Below are positions 1-15,500 of a stretch of 64,000 nt of DNA, in pieces (the stretch's first letter is position 1; every line of letters begins with the position of its first letter). A program made the translations under genes and the position numbers. Below the pieces are notes generated by a model, which was not told the origin of the DNA, ran no database searches, and saw nothing but the letters and a program-made list of their open reading frames with translations. This DNA comes from Xylaria sp. FL1777 (lineage: Eukaryota > Ascomycota > Sordariomycetes > Xylariales > Xylariaceae). The stretch covers positions 1 to 64,000 of the forward strand of contig MU400578.1 of NCBI GenBank assembly GCA_022578965.1. The letters are read 5' to 3'.

Positions 1-142
1 TTTTTTTAAATAAATATTTTATTATTAAAATTTAGCTTTAAATAATATAAACTTTTAAGCATTTAAGCTTAATATAATAATATAGCTAAACTATAATATA
101 TTTTATACAACTAACGCTTTTATATAATATATATTAAAATAT

Positions 143-350
143 TAGTAAGGTTTACTATAAGTAGTAAAACAATTAAGCATAAAAAATGTAATATAAATTA
201 AAAAGAAAAAGGGCCCTGCAAGCAATTGTTATATAATTACTTTAAGCATAAGCCTTATATAGCTATTTAGCTAAGCTACTATAGCTACAAGTAAAAATAT
301 TACTATAGTTAAACCTTATAGATATAAAGTCTTTTTTTTAGTTTGTATTA
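143..350. repeat. Left LTR of element C (208 bp)
   Basis: Aligns over its full length with 44038-44245. It still holds a GGGCCC island near 211-216 that has become GGCC-like in the other copy. The preceding AATAT at 138-142 is the target duplication. Confidence 0.85.
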
Positions 351-3300
351 AGTACTAAAGCATAAAAAAAAAGTTGTTAATTTTAATAAAGCTAATTTAG
401 CTATTTATATAAACTAATTTTTATTTTAAAGATTATAATTAATTTAAGTTATTTATTAATTAATTAATTAATTAAGCAAATATAACTTTTTATAGCTTTT
501 TATGCGGTTGCTTGCTAATAATAAGCTTTATAGCTTTTGCTTTATTTTTATTTTTTAGTTTTAATTTAGCTTGTTTTTTTATATAAGCTTAGTATTTTTT
601 AACTAAGTTTTTAGCTAATTAGAATTGCTACTTTGATTTTTATTAGTTGTTTTTATAACTATATTTTTTTTACTTAACTAAATAGTTAAAACTTAACTTA
701 GTTTAATTAATATAATGCTTTAAAATAGTTTTAATTTCGAATAAATTACTTTTTTTGTTAGAGTTTTGCTTATTATAAATAAAACTAAGTAAAAGTATAG
801 TTTAATAAAATGAGTTTTTACTTTATTAACTAAGTAAAAAATATGCAACAAAAATTATAAAGTGTATACTAAAGGTTTTTAGTAAATTAATATAATAAGC
901 TAGCTAACTTATTTGTTTTATTATTTTGTATAGTTTAGCATATTATTATAAGTATTTTTTAAATAAGTTACTAAAAAAATAATATCCTTTATATAGCTTT
1001 AAATAAACTTTGTTTTTAATATTAAACTTTATAAGCTTATGCTTATTATTATAATAATACTTAGCTTTTATAGCAGCAAAGTTTATAGCTAACTTAGCAT
1101 TTTTATGCAAATGTTTATAAAAAAAACAAATGTTTTTTAATGTGCTATATAACTTATTGTTGCTAGTAAATATATTGTTAAAACTAAAAAGTTTAAATTT
1201 AAATAATTGTTTATGTAGTAAAAACTTAATAAAATTTAAGTATATATTATTAAAGTTTTATTGCAAAAATAAAAGAATATTTATTTAATTATAATTAAAG
1301 TAAGCAAAAGTATAGTGCTAAATAGCAATTTTAATAGTTTAATTTTTGCGTTTAAATATATTATTATTTTATAAATAGTATATAATAGTTATTAAAAGCT
1401 ATGCGTTATATTTTTTTTATAAACTTACTTAAAACTTTAAAGTAAACTTATAGTTATAATTAAAAATAATGCTATTTAGTATGCTTTAGTTATATAGTAA
1501 AAACATTTTAACAAAAGTAAAACTTTAATTTTTTGCTATATATGTTTTATAATTTAAAATTAATAATATATGTTTAAATATAACATATATTATAAGTATT
1601 AATATATTATAATATATATACTTATTTAATTGCTATAAAGTTTTTGTTGCTAGTATATTAAGCCAATTTATAATAAAGTTTATTATAACTGTTTTTATAA
1701 GTTAAAAATCTTTAGGTTAAATTAGCTAGTAATTATTATTTAGTTTATTTTAATTTGTTATACAAAGTTTATAACTGTTATAATGTTATAAATATGTTTT
1801 TACTTTTTAAGTCTTTTTTTTAATAAAAAAACCTTTAAGGTTATATATTATATGCTTTTTATTAAAATAGTATTTATTATTATAAGCTATAGCAAAAAAC
1901 TTGCTAACTTGATTTTTAAAAATATAAAAGCAATAATAGCTTTTTTTATTAATATTATAAAGCAGTTTATTTATAATTATAAAAGAATAGCTTAAGCGCA
2001 AAAAATTTGCAGCGTTTTTATTGCTATTTATATGTATTACGTTTAAAGTTTTATAATACTTTAAGTTTTTATTATAATTAGTAATAATTTTTAATTTTAC
2101 TTTATTATTTATAATAACTTTTGCTAATACTAATTAAATATTATTAAGCATAGAATTTTTATTAGTTTTTTATATATTATTTTTTGTATTAAATAAGTTT
2201 TTAATGTTTTTAAAATAATTTAGTGCCTTTAGTATATAGTTAATATAGCTAAGCAAGTAGTATACTTATAAACTATATTAAAAAAAATAAATTAAAGCAT
2301 TAATAAAGCGTTTATTAGTGCAATTTATAAACGTAGTATTTAAATTAATTTAGTTAATAATGCTTTTAGTAGCAAAATAGTTAGTAAAAATAACTATAAA
2401 GTTTTTTAATGCTTTAATTGTTATATATAAACGTTTGTATGCTTATATAATATAACTTATTTTTATTTTAAAAAAACTATATTATTACTTAAAAATCGAA
2501 ATATATTTACTTAAATATATAACAAAAAGCATTTATGCATTAAAAATAAAAGTACTTAATTATTATATATAATTATTTTTTGTATAGTATAGCATAATAC
2601 TAAAGCTTTGCTTAAAAAATATATTTATTTATATATATAATAACTTACTAAAGTTATAATAATGCAATATAATATATAAATAAATAAAATCTTAAATAGC
2701 TTAAAATAATACTTTTTTAGCTTTTATAAGTTTAAAAAAAGTTAAGCAGTAATATGCTTAACGTTTGCTAAAGTTGTTTATTTTAAACCTTTTAAACTTA
2801 TGTTTTTTATTAAGCAATATAGTTTTGCGTTTTTGCAATAGTTTTAAAATTTTTACGTAAAACAAAATTAATAAACATAAAAAACCTATAATACTTAAGT
2901 ATTATTTAAAAGCTTTAAGTTAACAAAAAAACTTAATGTTTTATATTGCTTTAATTTTTTATTTAGTAGTTAATATGCTAAAAGTGTTTATTTAAAAGCT
3001 TAAAACCTTAATAAAAAAGTATGCTATAAAAGATTTTTTTAGTAAAAAAGATATTTTTTTGCTTTAAAACAACTTAAAAATAATATATAAATAAAAAAAG
3101 TGTTTTTTTTTAATATTAAAGTAAATTATAATATTATTAATAAAAGCGCAACAAAAATGTTTAAACTTTTTAAGTAAGCAATTTATAAACTGTTATATAT
3201 ATATAAGTATATTACGAAATTTTATAAGTATAACTATAAACTATTTAAAACTTTTTAAGCTAATAATAGTAAATTTGTTATAATAATTAAAATGTATTTT

Positions 3301-6191
3301 AAATTAGTAAAAAAAAGAAGTTATGTTTATATAAGTTATATACTTTTTTTTTTAATTAATAAAATAATTTTAGATTAAAAAAGCAAAAGATAATTATTTA
3401 AAACAGCTATTTTATTTAAAGTTTGCAAGTTAATTATTAGTTATAAGTGCAGTTTTCTTTTTTTTTACGTTTAAACTACAAAAGTAAAATACGCAAATAA
3501 AGTAAGTTTATTAACTTATTTTATTTAACTTTATATATAAAGCTAATTAAAAACAAAATTAATAGCTTTTTTATTATAAATGCTTAAAAAATAAAGTTAA
3601 TTGTTTAATTTAGTTTTTTGCTAATTGTTTACTAAAAGTATTTTTATAAGTTTATTTTTAAAGATATTAATAATACTTTAGTTTTGCTAAATTTTAAGAA
3701 TTTTGTTAATTAGTTGCAAGATTTTTTTTGCTATTATATTTTTGCTAGTATAAATAAAGTAGCTAGCTAGTAATATAACTTTGTTTTTTTTATTAAGTTT
3801 TTTAATTTTTAAAGTAAAAATAATTTTGCAAATTTTAAGTTTTAGCGCGTTTAAATTTATTGCATTATTTATTTTTTTTAATAGCTAGTTAGCTAATTTT
3901 TTAATTATATTATATACTGCATTAATAATTAAGCTAATAATTAAAATATTAATTTGTTTAAGCATATTTATTATATTAGTAATATTAGTTATATTAGTAT
4001 AAAAGTTAAAGTTATAGCTAAAAATATATATATTAGTATCAATTTATTTAAGCGTAAAAGTTAAGTTAATTAATTTATTTATATAAAACGTGTTAAAAAA
4101 CTTAAAATTATTAAAGATATAAATGCCTTTATTAATAATATTTAAGCTAGTATTAGTAGCATTAATAGTTTTAGCGCTAGTGTTTTTAAGTGTTATACTA
4201 AATAAAGCATTTATAACTATAATGTTTGCATTTAATATAACTGTTTTTAAATATGCTTTTTAGGATTTTCTTTTAGTTTTACTATTAAAAGATTGCTTTT
4301 AAATAGTGTTAATACAAGTACTTTTAAGTATAGTTTTAATTTAAGGCAAAAGATTAACTAAAACTACACTTTTAAAAGTAGTAAACTTAATAAATATAGC
4401 TATACTATTTTTATAAAATAGCTTAAACATAAAGTTATAATTAGTAAATAAAAGTTTATATATAGCTAAAGCTTATATTATAGCATTAAGCTTAAAAAAT
4501 ATTTTATAAGCTAAAATAACTTTTTATATATATAAATATATGCATAAATATACTTAAAATAAAATTTTAAAGTTGTTTATGTTAGCTATAGTTATTTTTG
4601 CTTTTTTGTAATTAATAATTATACTTTATAAATTTAAACATTTAATGCTTAGCAAAAAACAAAATGTTATGTTTTTTTTAATTACTTAAGCTTTTCTTTT
4701 AATTTATAAAAGCTTAAAAAATTTATAATTATTATGTTTTAATAAGTAAAGTTTAAACTTAGCTTTTAATATGCAGTAAAAGTAGCTTTTATTAATGCTT
4801 TTAATTTTTTTTGCTTGTTAATTTTTTTAATATTTAATTATATATTTATAAGTATTAAAAAGCTTACGTATAATAATGCTTTATAATGTATTTATGTTTA
4901 AACATACTTAAACTTTTTTATTATTAAGTTTAATATATATATTTATTTTAAAATATAAGTATTTAACGCTAAAACATTTTAATAAGTTGTTTAAAGTATT
5001 AATAACTAAAAATACTTAGCATATATAAAGTATAATTAGCTTAGCTTTAAATTTAGCGCTTTTAATTTTTGCAGAAATGCTTATTTTTAGTTAATATAAA
5101 GCTAAGTTTGCTTATAATTTGTTTATACTACAAGTTTTTAAGTAGCAAAACAGCTAATTATAAAAATTAAACAAAGTATAATAACGCTTATATATATACA
5201 TTATTAAATTAATAAGCAACTAAAATGTAATTTGTTTATATAAGCAATTAGTATATTTATAAATATATTAGTTTTTATTACATAATAAGTTAAAAGTTTT
5301 TTTATAATATTTGCATGTATTACTATAGTTTATTACTATAAAAGCTATACTATTTAAGCTTTTTAAAAAAAAAAAAGTTAAGTTTTTAAACTTAAAAGAA
5401 ATAAACTTAAAATTAAAGTTTATAAAATAAGCTTAGTTATAATTTTTCTTGTGCTTATTATATTTATTTTAATAACGCTTATAACTATATTTATGTTTGC
5501 GTTTTTTTTTTTTTTATAAAAGCTTATTATTGTTGTTTTTATTATTTTTGCTAAACTTATTTTTATTTTTTAACTTATATTTATACTTGTTTTTATAAAA
5601 CTTATAATTATAACCTTTAAGCAAAAGCAATTAGTATTATATATATTGCTTTTTTTTTTTGCGTGTATAAAAAAACATTTTTTTTACTGCTGCAATAAAA
5701 ATTAGCTTTGCTTTAGCAACTTTAGTTATATATTTAGCTAAAGATTTTTTCTTTTTAAAAGCGTAAAAGTATTGCTTAATGTTTATATTTATGTAAGTTT
5801 AAATGAAAACTATTATGCTTTGCTAATTATTATTGTTTTTAGTTAAAGTTTTTATTGCTTTAGCATATTATAGCTTTTTTTAAATAAAAGTTATTATTGC
5901 TATGTTTTTTTAAGCTATGTTTTTTAAAGTAAGCTTAGTGCTATTAAATTATTAAGTTGCTTTAAAAGCAAGCATTATAAATTAAATCATAAGTTTATTA
6001 AGTATTTTGTTTAATCTTTTAGCATAATAATTTATATGTATAGCTAATATTAACTTATTATTTTATTATATTACTGCAGTTTTTTTTAATAAAGTTTAAA
6101 ATATTTTTAATATTTGTTTTTTGTTAAAGTTATAAATGCTTAAGTTTTTAAAAAACAAAGAAATATAATTTATAAAGCAATAAATGTTAGT

Positions 6192-6263
6192 TATTATATA
6201 TTAAGCTATTATAAAAAACAGGGCTTTATTTAAAAAGCTAGAATTATATTAAAATCTAAGTAT
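6192..6263. repeat. First 72 bp of element A's left LTR, interrupted by B
   Basis: Matches 41294-41365 with transition differences (for example TGTTATACG in the right copy against TATTATATA here). The match stops at GTAT, exactly where element B begins, and resumes at 21230. Confidence 0.82.
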
Positions 6264-6568
6264 TAAAGTAAAATAAAATAGCTAAATAAACTAACTAAGC
6301 TAATTAAAGTAAGTTTAAGCTAAGTTATATAATAAAAATAAAAGTATAAGTATTGCGCTAAATTTTAAAGTATAAATTTAACTATTATGCTTAATATTAT
6401 AAAAATTAGCTATGGTTGCTTTATTTGTATTATTAAATAGCTTTTTAATTAATCGTTTAATTTCCTAATTTATATATAGCTTAATTGCTTAAATACATAA
6501 GTTATAATTTATTTTCTTACAATTAAAATGTTATAGTAAATCTTGCATAATTATACTGCTTTATTTCA
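6264..6568 (+). repeat. 5' LTR of element B (305 bp)
   Basis: Starts TAAAG and ends TTTCA with an unmutated CA. Compared with the 3' LTR, the first 18 bases differ at three positions, all G/A. Just inside it, TTAGTATCT could be a RIP-altered primer-binding site, but the tRNA cannot be identified. Confidence 0.85.
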
Positions 6569-9500
6569 TTAGTATCTTTAGTAAAGCTAATCTTTTACTT
6601 ACTATAAATAATACTATAAAACTAACAAATAAGCAATTTATTATTGCTAATTTATATGTTTAATTTATTTATTTATTAATTGTTATAATTTCTATAAACA
6701 AAACATAATATATTATACTTAGTTGCTTTAGCTAGTAATAAGCAAAGTTTGCTTAACGTAAGCAGTTTAGTTATAATTAATACAAACGTTTAAGCTAGTA
6801 GCTTTTAATTAATAAAGCCTAAAACGAACGTATAAAAATATTAAACTGTTTTTTTTAATTTAACTTATAAAACGCTTTTATTTTTTTTAGCAAAACAACA
6901 ATTAAGTATTAAAATGTTAGTATAATCTTTAAAATAGTATAGCTAGAAAACTATTAGTTAAAAACCCTTAAAAAACTAAAAAAAAAAAATTCTTGCTAAA
7001 AAGCTAGTGCTTCACAAAAAAAAAAGCATAATTGCTTTCGTATAAATAAAAAAAAACAAAAAATAAGCTCAAAAAAAAGTAAAAATTGCTAAAACCTCTA
7101 AAAAGCTATAATGCAAGCAAAACTAACGCTTATTTACACTAAATAAGTTTAAGTTTACGCGTTAATATATAAAGCTATTAACAATTAAAAATATACTTTG
7201 TTCTTTAAGCTAATATAGTTTTTTATTAAAAAATAAAAAGCAAAGTTTTTTAGATGTAAGCTAGCTATTACTTAAAAACTTTGCGTAAAACATAGTTATT
7301 GCTTTTTTATAGCACTTATTATTAAATAAAAAAACCTCAAAAAAAAAAAAAAAGCATGCTACCTTTATAAATAAAAAGCTATAAAAAAATAAAGCTTACT
7401 TAATAAAACTTGCATAAAGCAAAGCAAGCTAAATTAAAAAACAAAAAAACTAAACATTACAAAGCACACAAAAAAATAAAAGCGCATAAAAAACAAAAAC
7501 ATAAAAGCATTTAAAAAAAAACTTAAAAAGCTATAAAAAATAAGCTAGCAGTTTTTATAAATGTAAACAAAAAAAATTATTAGGTTTCCTAAAAAAAAAA
7601 TCTAAAAAAACAGCACAAAAAAACCTAAATATACAAAATACCTAAAAATCCTAAGCATTTTATACTTTCTTTTTTTTTTAAACTTACATTTTTACTTAAT
7701 TTACCTTTATTATTTTTTTTAGCTTACTTTTTTTATTACTTTTATATAAACTTTACTTTAATTTATTATATAGCTTAAAAGTTTAAAAATTATAGCTTAG
7801 TTAAATAATTTAGCTATAAAAAATTGTTAGATCTTTTTATATTAATATATAAAAAACACTAAAACTACTTATAAATAAAAAAAATAAAAATAACTAGTTT
7901 ATTATTTCTAAAAAGTATTAAAGCAACTTTATTTAGCTTAAGCTATTTTAATAATAAGTATAATGCTAAAATTAAGCTATTATTTATGCTTTTTAACTTA
8001 AAACTAAACTAGCATTTATTATTTAATAAGTTAAAAATAAACAAATAGCTAAACAATTTAAATGTTTCTTTTTATATAAAATGTTTTAAAAACATTAATA
8101 AAATTAAATAAGTTTTTGTTTATTATAATATTTTCTAAACAAAAAAAATAGTAAAAATAATACTAAAAAATTGTTTATTTTAAATAAAAGCTTATAAACT
8201 GCTTAAACAAAAGTTCAAGCTTTAAAACTTCAAGCAAAATAAGTTTATTATTATTATATTGCAAAATTTTAAAGCTTGCTTAAAAGCTATATACTTTATT
8301 AATTTTAAAACTTACTTTTTTTAACATTAAATGTATGCTAAAAATATTAAAGCATAAAAAAATTACTACTTTAATTTTTAACTTATTTAAAGTTTGCTTA
8401 AAAAGCTAAATTAAAATATTATTAATAAAATAATAAAGTTCTTTAAAAAGTTATATAATAACTTAAATAAAATATTTTATAAAAACTTTTATAAAACATT
8501 AAACAACTAAATTAATAAAAAGTTTAAGCTAAATCTTTACTTTAAAAAAACAAAAAAAGCACATAAAGCATAAAAAAAAGTTAATTATTTATATAATTAT
8601 AATTTTAACAAGCTTTTATATATTGCTATTAATGCTGCTAAGCTAGCTATTAATATAACTATATTAGCTATTAAAACAGTTATTATTAAAAAGCAGCAAG
8701 TAAAATTAGCTTAACACTTTGCTTATAATTAAAACATAAATAATATTATTAAGCAAATATAGCAGCTAAAATTAAAACAAAAAAACGCAACAATTATAAA
8801 AAAAAAACTAAAAAAAATGCTAAAAAAACTACAAAATTAATATGTTTAGCTAGTTAATTAAAAACTATAAGCACTATAATATTACAAAATTAACATAAAC
8901 TTATTAAAAAAGCAAATGTTTAGTATTAATGCTATAACTTCTAAATATTTACAAAAAAGTAAATATAACTCTAAAAAACAAAAACAAAAAAAACAATTAT
9001 TTAATTCTTTACAATAAATAAAATCAAACAATCTTTATTTAATAAAAAAAACTATTTGTTAAAAATATAGCATAAATAATTACTACGTTTATAAATGCAG
9101 TTTTACCTACAAATTAAAAAAAAAAAACATTATATATTAAAACTTTAAATAATGTTTAAAAAAGCTAAAATTTTCTATAAGCTTTAAATACATAAAGGTT
9201 TCTTTTAAAGTTATAAAAATTAGCAAAAATAAAAAAAAAATTCTTAATGCTGCAATAAAGTAAATATATAATTTTGTTTTAAGCAATAATAAACTGCTTA
9301 AGCAAAAAGCTTATTATTAACTGCAAAAAAAAAACTTTATTTTAAATAATAAAGATTTAAATGCTAAAATAAAAAGCAAACAAAAGAATTAAAAAAAAAA
9401 AAAACTTTATTAGCTAAATAACAAGCAGCTAAACTAATTTTTAAATAAAAAATCTAATAATTAAACTAGTATGCTTTATAAAATAAAACTAGTAAAAGCT

Positions 9501-12500
9501 TGCAATATTAAAAAAAACAACTTAATAAATAACAAGCTAAATAATAGCTTTATTATAATTAATTAAAACTTTACATAAAGTACTTTTTATAATATAAATA
9601 GTATTAAAGTTTTGCAAAGCTATATATTAAGCAAAAAAATCAGTATAAATATGTTTTAAGCTAATTGTTATAAGCTTTTAACTAAAAAAGCTGCTTTTTA
9701 TTAAACAAAAAATAAAAAAAAACCTAAAAAACAAAAAAAAAAGCCTTTTATAAGTTAAATAATTAAAAAAATTTATTTAAATAACAATAAGTCTTTTATT
9801 TAGCTTAATACTAAAAATACATAAATAAACAACAATTTTTATAAGCAAAGTACCTTATTAAAACTAAAAAACTTTAATTATTAAAAGCTTTAAAAAATCC
9901 AAAAAGTAAAACTTATAAAAAAAAGCTTAAAATTTAAAAAAATGTAAGCTAAAAAGTCTAAAAACTTCTTAAACAAAAAAACAAATATTACTTTTAAAAA
10001 CTTTATACTAAAAGTTCTAAAGTACTTTAATATTTTTATTTAAACAATTATTTAAACAAAAACTAAATTATATTTTAAAGCAACAAAAATACTTAAGCTA
10101 ATATTAAAAACAATATTACTACTTTTAAATAACTTTAACAAAAGCTTAAATTAAAAGATTAAACTAAACATGCTATAGCTTATTTTAAAAAAAAAAAGCA
10201 ACAAGTTAAAATATAAAGCTTAACTAAAAACTTTATCGCAAAAAATCTTAACTTAAATAAACATAAAAAATGCTTTTTTTTATAAAAGTATAAACTTTTT
10301 AAAAAACAATATAAAATTTTAATAGCTAGCAGTTAAAAAAGCACAAAAAAGTTCTTAGCTAATATTATAATTAGCTAGTTAGCTTAATAAACATAAATTG
10401 CTTAGTAATACTTATAAAACTAGCTTTTTATTAAACTATTTAGTAGTACAAATAAATAAAAAAATAAAATATAATAGTTTTATTATGTATATTTATATGC
10501 TTTAATTTAGCTTTATAGCTGCTTTTTTAAAAAAGCAACACTATAAAATAATAAAAGTTTTTTATAATTAAAACTAATAAAATAATTAAATAATATTATT
10601 TTTTGCTTATATTGCTTTAAATCTTTAAACGTTAAAAAACAAACTAAAGTTTAATAAAATGCTTTTTAAGATTTTAAACTAATATAATATTATATATTTA
10701 TTATTTAAAAATAACTTAAAAAAGCAAAAATTACTAATTGTTATATTTATGCTGCTTTTAAAAAAAGTAATATTTTTAGCTAAACTTTAGCTTAATGCTA
10801 ATTTTGCGCTAATAGCGCTAAAAAAAAAAGATAAGCTTAAAAAACTAACGTAACTAGCATTAATAGTTCTAAAAAGCATTAATTAAACTTTTAACTCCTT
10901 TAAAATAAAAATTTATAAAAAACATAACAATTATACTAGTAGTAATAGCTTAAACTTATTTAAAAAAACATTAAAATATAAGTTTTATAATAAAAAAAAC
11001 TTAAGCTTAATAAATTACTTTAATTAAAAACATTTAAGCTTTTTAAATTTATGCTTTATATTAGCTTTACTATTAAAAACGCAAAGTATTTTAGCTACAT
11101 TTTTAAGCGTTATAAAACTAAAAAAATATATATAGCTTTGCTTAAAGCTTACTATAAAAATAAAAAACAAAATCTATAAAAAAAATATTACTAAAATTAT
11201 TAATTTTAAAGCGCAGTTTAGCATTATTATAAACTTATTTATTAATAAAAACAGCTTTACTACTAAAAATATAAATATAACTTAAAAAAGATTTAATTAA
11301 ACTAGCAATTTTATTAAATACGTAAAATACTTAAAAACTACTATTTAAATAAGTAAAAAATTGCTACTTTTTCTGCTATATATAATTAATAAAAAACAAG
11401 CTACTTACTTTTTGTTGCTAAAAATAAACTTCATTATAAAATCATAAATAAGTTTATACTTTTAAAGCTTTTATATAATAGCTAGTATAATACTTAAAAC
11501 TAGCTAAATTATTATACTAATAATAAACTATATTAAAAAACTAAATTTAAAAGCTTAAAGTTATTAATAACTAAAAAACTAATATATATTTGCTAAATTA
11601 CTAGCTTAACAAATAAGCTACATAAAATATAAAAATGCTAGATCTTAAATAAAAAATCTAAAAATTAGCAAAAAAAAATAAAAATAAAATTAAAAAAACA
11701 CGGTTTAAAAAAATATATAAATATAAACTTTTAAAAAAATTAAAACCTATATAATAATATAACGTTAGCAGCTTTTTTAACTTTTTTTATATAAAATATC
11801 GAACTTTTTAAAAACTTAAAAATATAAAACAATAAAAAAATCCGCGCTGTTTTTAATAATAATTAACTACTTAAAATACTTTTAATTGCAATAAAAAAAG
11901 CGCTAAAGCAAAAAAACACTAAAAAATTAACAATTATAAAAACTAAAAATCCTACATACAAATTAAAAAGCAAATATAACTTAATTATAACTTTAACTTA
12001 AGTATTATTAACTTTTTAAGCCTTAAAAACTAACGAATTAATAAAAAATAAAACAATAATCTTAAATATAATATATAAAACAAAAAATAAAAAAATCCAT
12101 CTTAAAAATAATATGCTATTTAATAGCACTGTTTTACTTAAATCTTATAAATAAAAAAAGCAAGCTTTAAAAAAAGCAAATTATTACCTAAAAAATTCTA
12201 CGTTATTTTAACAAAATAGCATTTATTAAAATATATATTTATGTTTTAGCACTACTTTTAAAAGCACTTAACTAACTATTAAACAATTAGCTATTTTTTT
12301 AAAAAAGCTTTATATAACTAACTTTACTTAGCAAAAAGCAGCATTATTAACTAAAATATAATATTGCAAAAAAATAGCACTTTTTTAGAACTTTTCTAAA
12401 ATAAAAAAAATATATAATAAAATCTTTCTTTTTTATAAAATTAAAACAGTTTTTTATAAAGCATAGCAAGTATACAATATTTTAATTCTTAAGCTTTTAA

Positions 12501-15500
12501 AAAACATTACTATAAAGGTTTTAAAAACTTAACTTAAGCATAGCGTTTTTAAAAAAGCTTATAGTTTATATTATAACGTTTAGTTTTTAGTACAAAAAAA
12601 AAGTAAAAAAGTTTAATTAATTAATTTAGCTACAAAAATAAATATAGTTATTATATGTAATGCTAATTTTCCTTAAAGCTATAATAAGTTCTCTAAAAAG
12701 TTTATAATATATAAAATAATCTTTGTAGTTAATTTATTTTTAAAATATAATTAAATACTATTTTTTATTTTTAGCTAAACAATAATAGCTTTTTTTATAT
12801 TAATAAGCTCTTTTTAAATAACTATTTTCTTATAAAAAGCAACAAATTTAGTAGCTTAATTTCTAAAAGTACTATTAAAAGTTTTATATAATATATTATT
12901 AATAAAGTGCAAACTTTTTTTTAATAATATAGTAGTTAAAAAACTTACTACTAAGTATAATAATTATAAAATTGCTTTAAGTATTAAGCAGTTTATATTA
13001 AAACATCTTAAAAATTTTAATGCTATGCTGCTTAATTTTAAGCTAGCTAAAATTATAGCTAGCATATTTAAAAGCAAATAAATAAAACAAACAACTAAAA
13101 TAATTAGCTATATATATAGCATTAATAGCAAAAGCCTAATAAAAGCAAAAGTAATAAAAATTCTTAAGTAAAAAATTTACAAAAACATTATAAAAGTATG
13201 GTTTTTTTTAAAAATAATAATATACTACTAAATATAAATACAGAAATATGCTATAATTGCAAAACTATTAATAGTTTTATTACAGAAAAATAAGCTGTTT
13301 TGCTTTAAAAAACCGTAAAAAAAAGCCATAAAAAAGCTTTAAAAAGCTATTATAATAGCTCTTATTTTTATTACTTTTAATTATACAAAAAAACCTATTT
13401 AACTAAAAATAAATGCTTTTAAAACTAGCTAAAGCGCTATTTTATGCTAAAAAATTAATAAAGCTATTAAGCTAGCAAAATATAAATCTAAAACATAAAA
13501 AAGCCCTAAAAAAAAATATAATGCTATAAAGCTAAAAAAACTTGCTATTATTAAAACCTTTTAAAAATTATACAACTATTTTTATAAAATTACGTTTTAT
13601 TTAAAAACTAATATAAAAGTTTTTATAGCTTAGCTAAATAATAAATTTTTAGCATTGCTAAATGCTTAATTAACAAAATAAATAGCATATATAAAAACCT
13701 TTAATTTTATATTTTACTATATGCTAAAAAAAAAACATATAGCTACTAATAAGCTTTTTAAAAAACCTTTTAAGCTATCAAATAAATTAAATAATCATTA
13801 AAAAAAAAATATAAAAAATTTTATTGATTTTTAACTACATATAATAGCTATTATTATTACGTATAAAAAATTAAGCAATTAACTAATTAAAAGCTTAGTA
13901 CACTAAAAAACAAAACTTTTGCTATACTTAAAAAAAAACTAAAGCAAAAAAAGTAAGCAAATTACTAAGTATTTTATTTTTAAGCAAGTTCTAAAAAAAC
14001 TTACAATAAAAAAAAAGCAAAATTACTTCAAAAAAAAAACCCTTAAATTTTTCGTTAACAAGTTTATCTTTTAAAAAAAAGCAAAGTTTAAAAAAATGCC
14101 AAAAAAAGTTATTAATAATAAAAAAACCTAAAAAGCTTTTATTAAAAAAAACTATAAAAAAATAACACATAAAAGCTAAATATTTATAACTTAATAAATA
14201 ACTTAAAAATATTACTAAAAAAGCTTTTATTAAAACGTTTATATTATAATTGCTAGTTATTTTAATTGCTAAAAATCTGCTAATAATAAAAAAACTAAAA
14301 AACACTGTTTTAATTACTTTTTAAATCTCTTAGTTTTTTAAGTTATAAATATATAAACTATACTATTAAGCAATAAATTTAAAGCTATTATAAAAGCAAA
14401 ATGCAAAATAATAACTTATTTAAAAGCTAAACTTTTAAAACACGTAAATTTTTTAAAAATATTTAAATTCATTAAAAAAAAAATTATGTTTTAGTATAAA
14501 GTCCTTATAAAAATTAAATATAACAATAGCTTTAAATTTAAAAAAAAAGTAAAAAACGCAGTAAATACTTTAAGCTATAAAATAAACTATAGCTTAGCTT
14601 ACTATTTTTAAGCTTAAAGCTTTATTAAAAAAGGCTATAAGCTAATAAAAAAAAGCTTTATATAAATAATAAATAAAACTAAAAAAAATTAGCTAAAATA
14701 TTTAAACTTAATAATATAAACAAATTGCACTTTTATGTGCTACTATAGCTATAGCTTATATAAGCTAATATATAAAAAAATGCTAATTTTGCTAGTAAAA
14801 AATATAATATTAACATAAAAAGTAATTAAGTAATAAAATGTTGCTTTTTACGAAAATCTTATTAAAGCTAAAGTTAAGCAACTAAAATGCTACAATTAAA
14901 ATATTATAAAAGTTAAAGCAATTATAACTAAAAAAAGAAAATTAGCTACAAAAGCTAAATTTTGAAAAAACGCTTATAAAATTAAGCAACTACTTAAAAA
15001 AAGCTTTTTTGTTTTTTTTTATAATACTATGCTTTTAATAAATAAATCTAATAATAAAAAGCTACTATACAAATAAATTAGCTTTTATAAAGTTAAAAAA
15101 AATATTAATTATAAGCAATACTAATTAGTAAAACTAACTAGCAAAAAATTAAAAAAGTTGTTTTTTTCCGAAAAATTAAAGCAATTTATATAAAATAACT
15201 AAAAGTACTAAAAACCAAAAAATCCTAACTTTAATATATAAACTACTAGTGCTATAGCTATTTATTAAAAACTAAACTAAAATAATAAAGCTTTTAACAA
15301 TTAAAGCTATAGCAGTTAAGCTGCAAAAAATAAAAAAAATATAACAAGTTATAAAAGCTTTTTAAATCTATAAAAACTACAGTATAACTTTTAGCGCTTT
15401 AAATATTTTAAGTGCTAAAAAATATAACAGCTTACTTTATTTTTTTAGCTATTATATTATAAAGCGCTTTAAAAAATAATAACTAATAAAAGCTAAAGCA

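Noticed and set aside
1807..2001. Minus-strand 64-codon frame in element C that looks protein-like
   Set aside because: It may be a fragment of a retrotransposon polyprotein, but I could not assign it to any domain, so it is not listed as a feature.
13991..14305. Minus-strand 104-codon frame rich in Phe and Leu inside element B
   Set aside because: It is the reverse of a poly-A-rich strand in a RIP-saturated region, runs antisense to the inferred orientation of B, and shows no domain. A chance open stretch.
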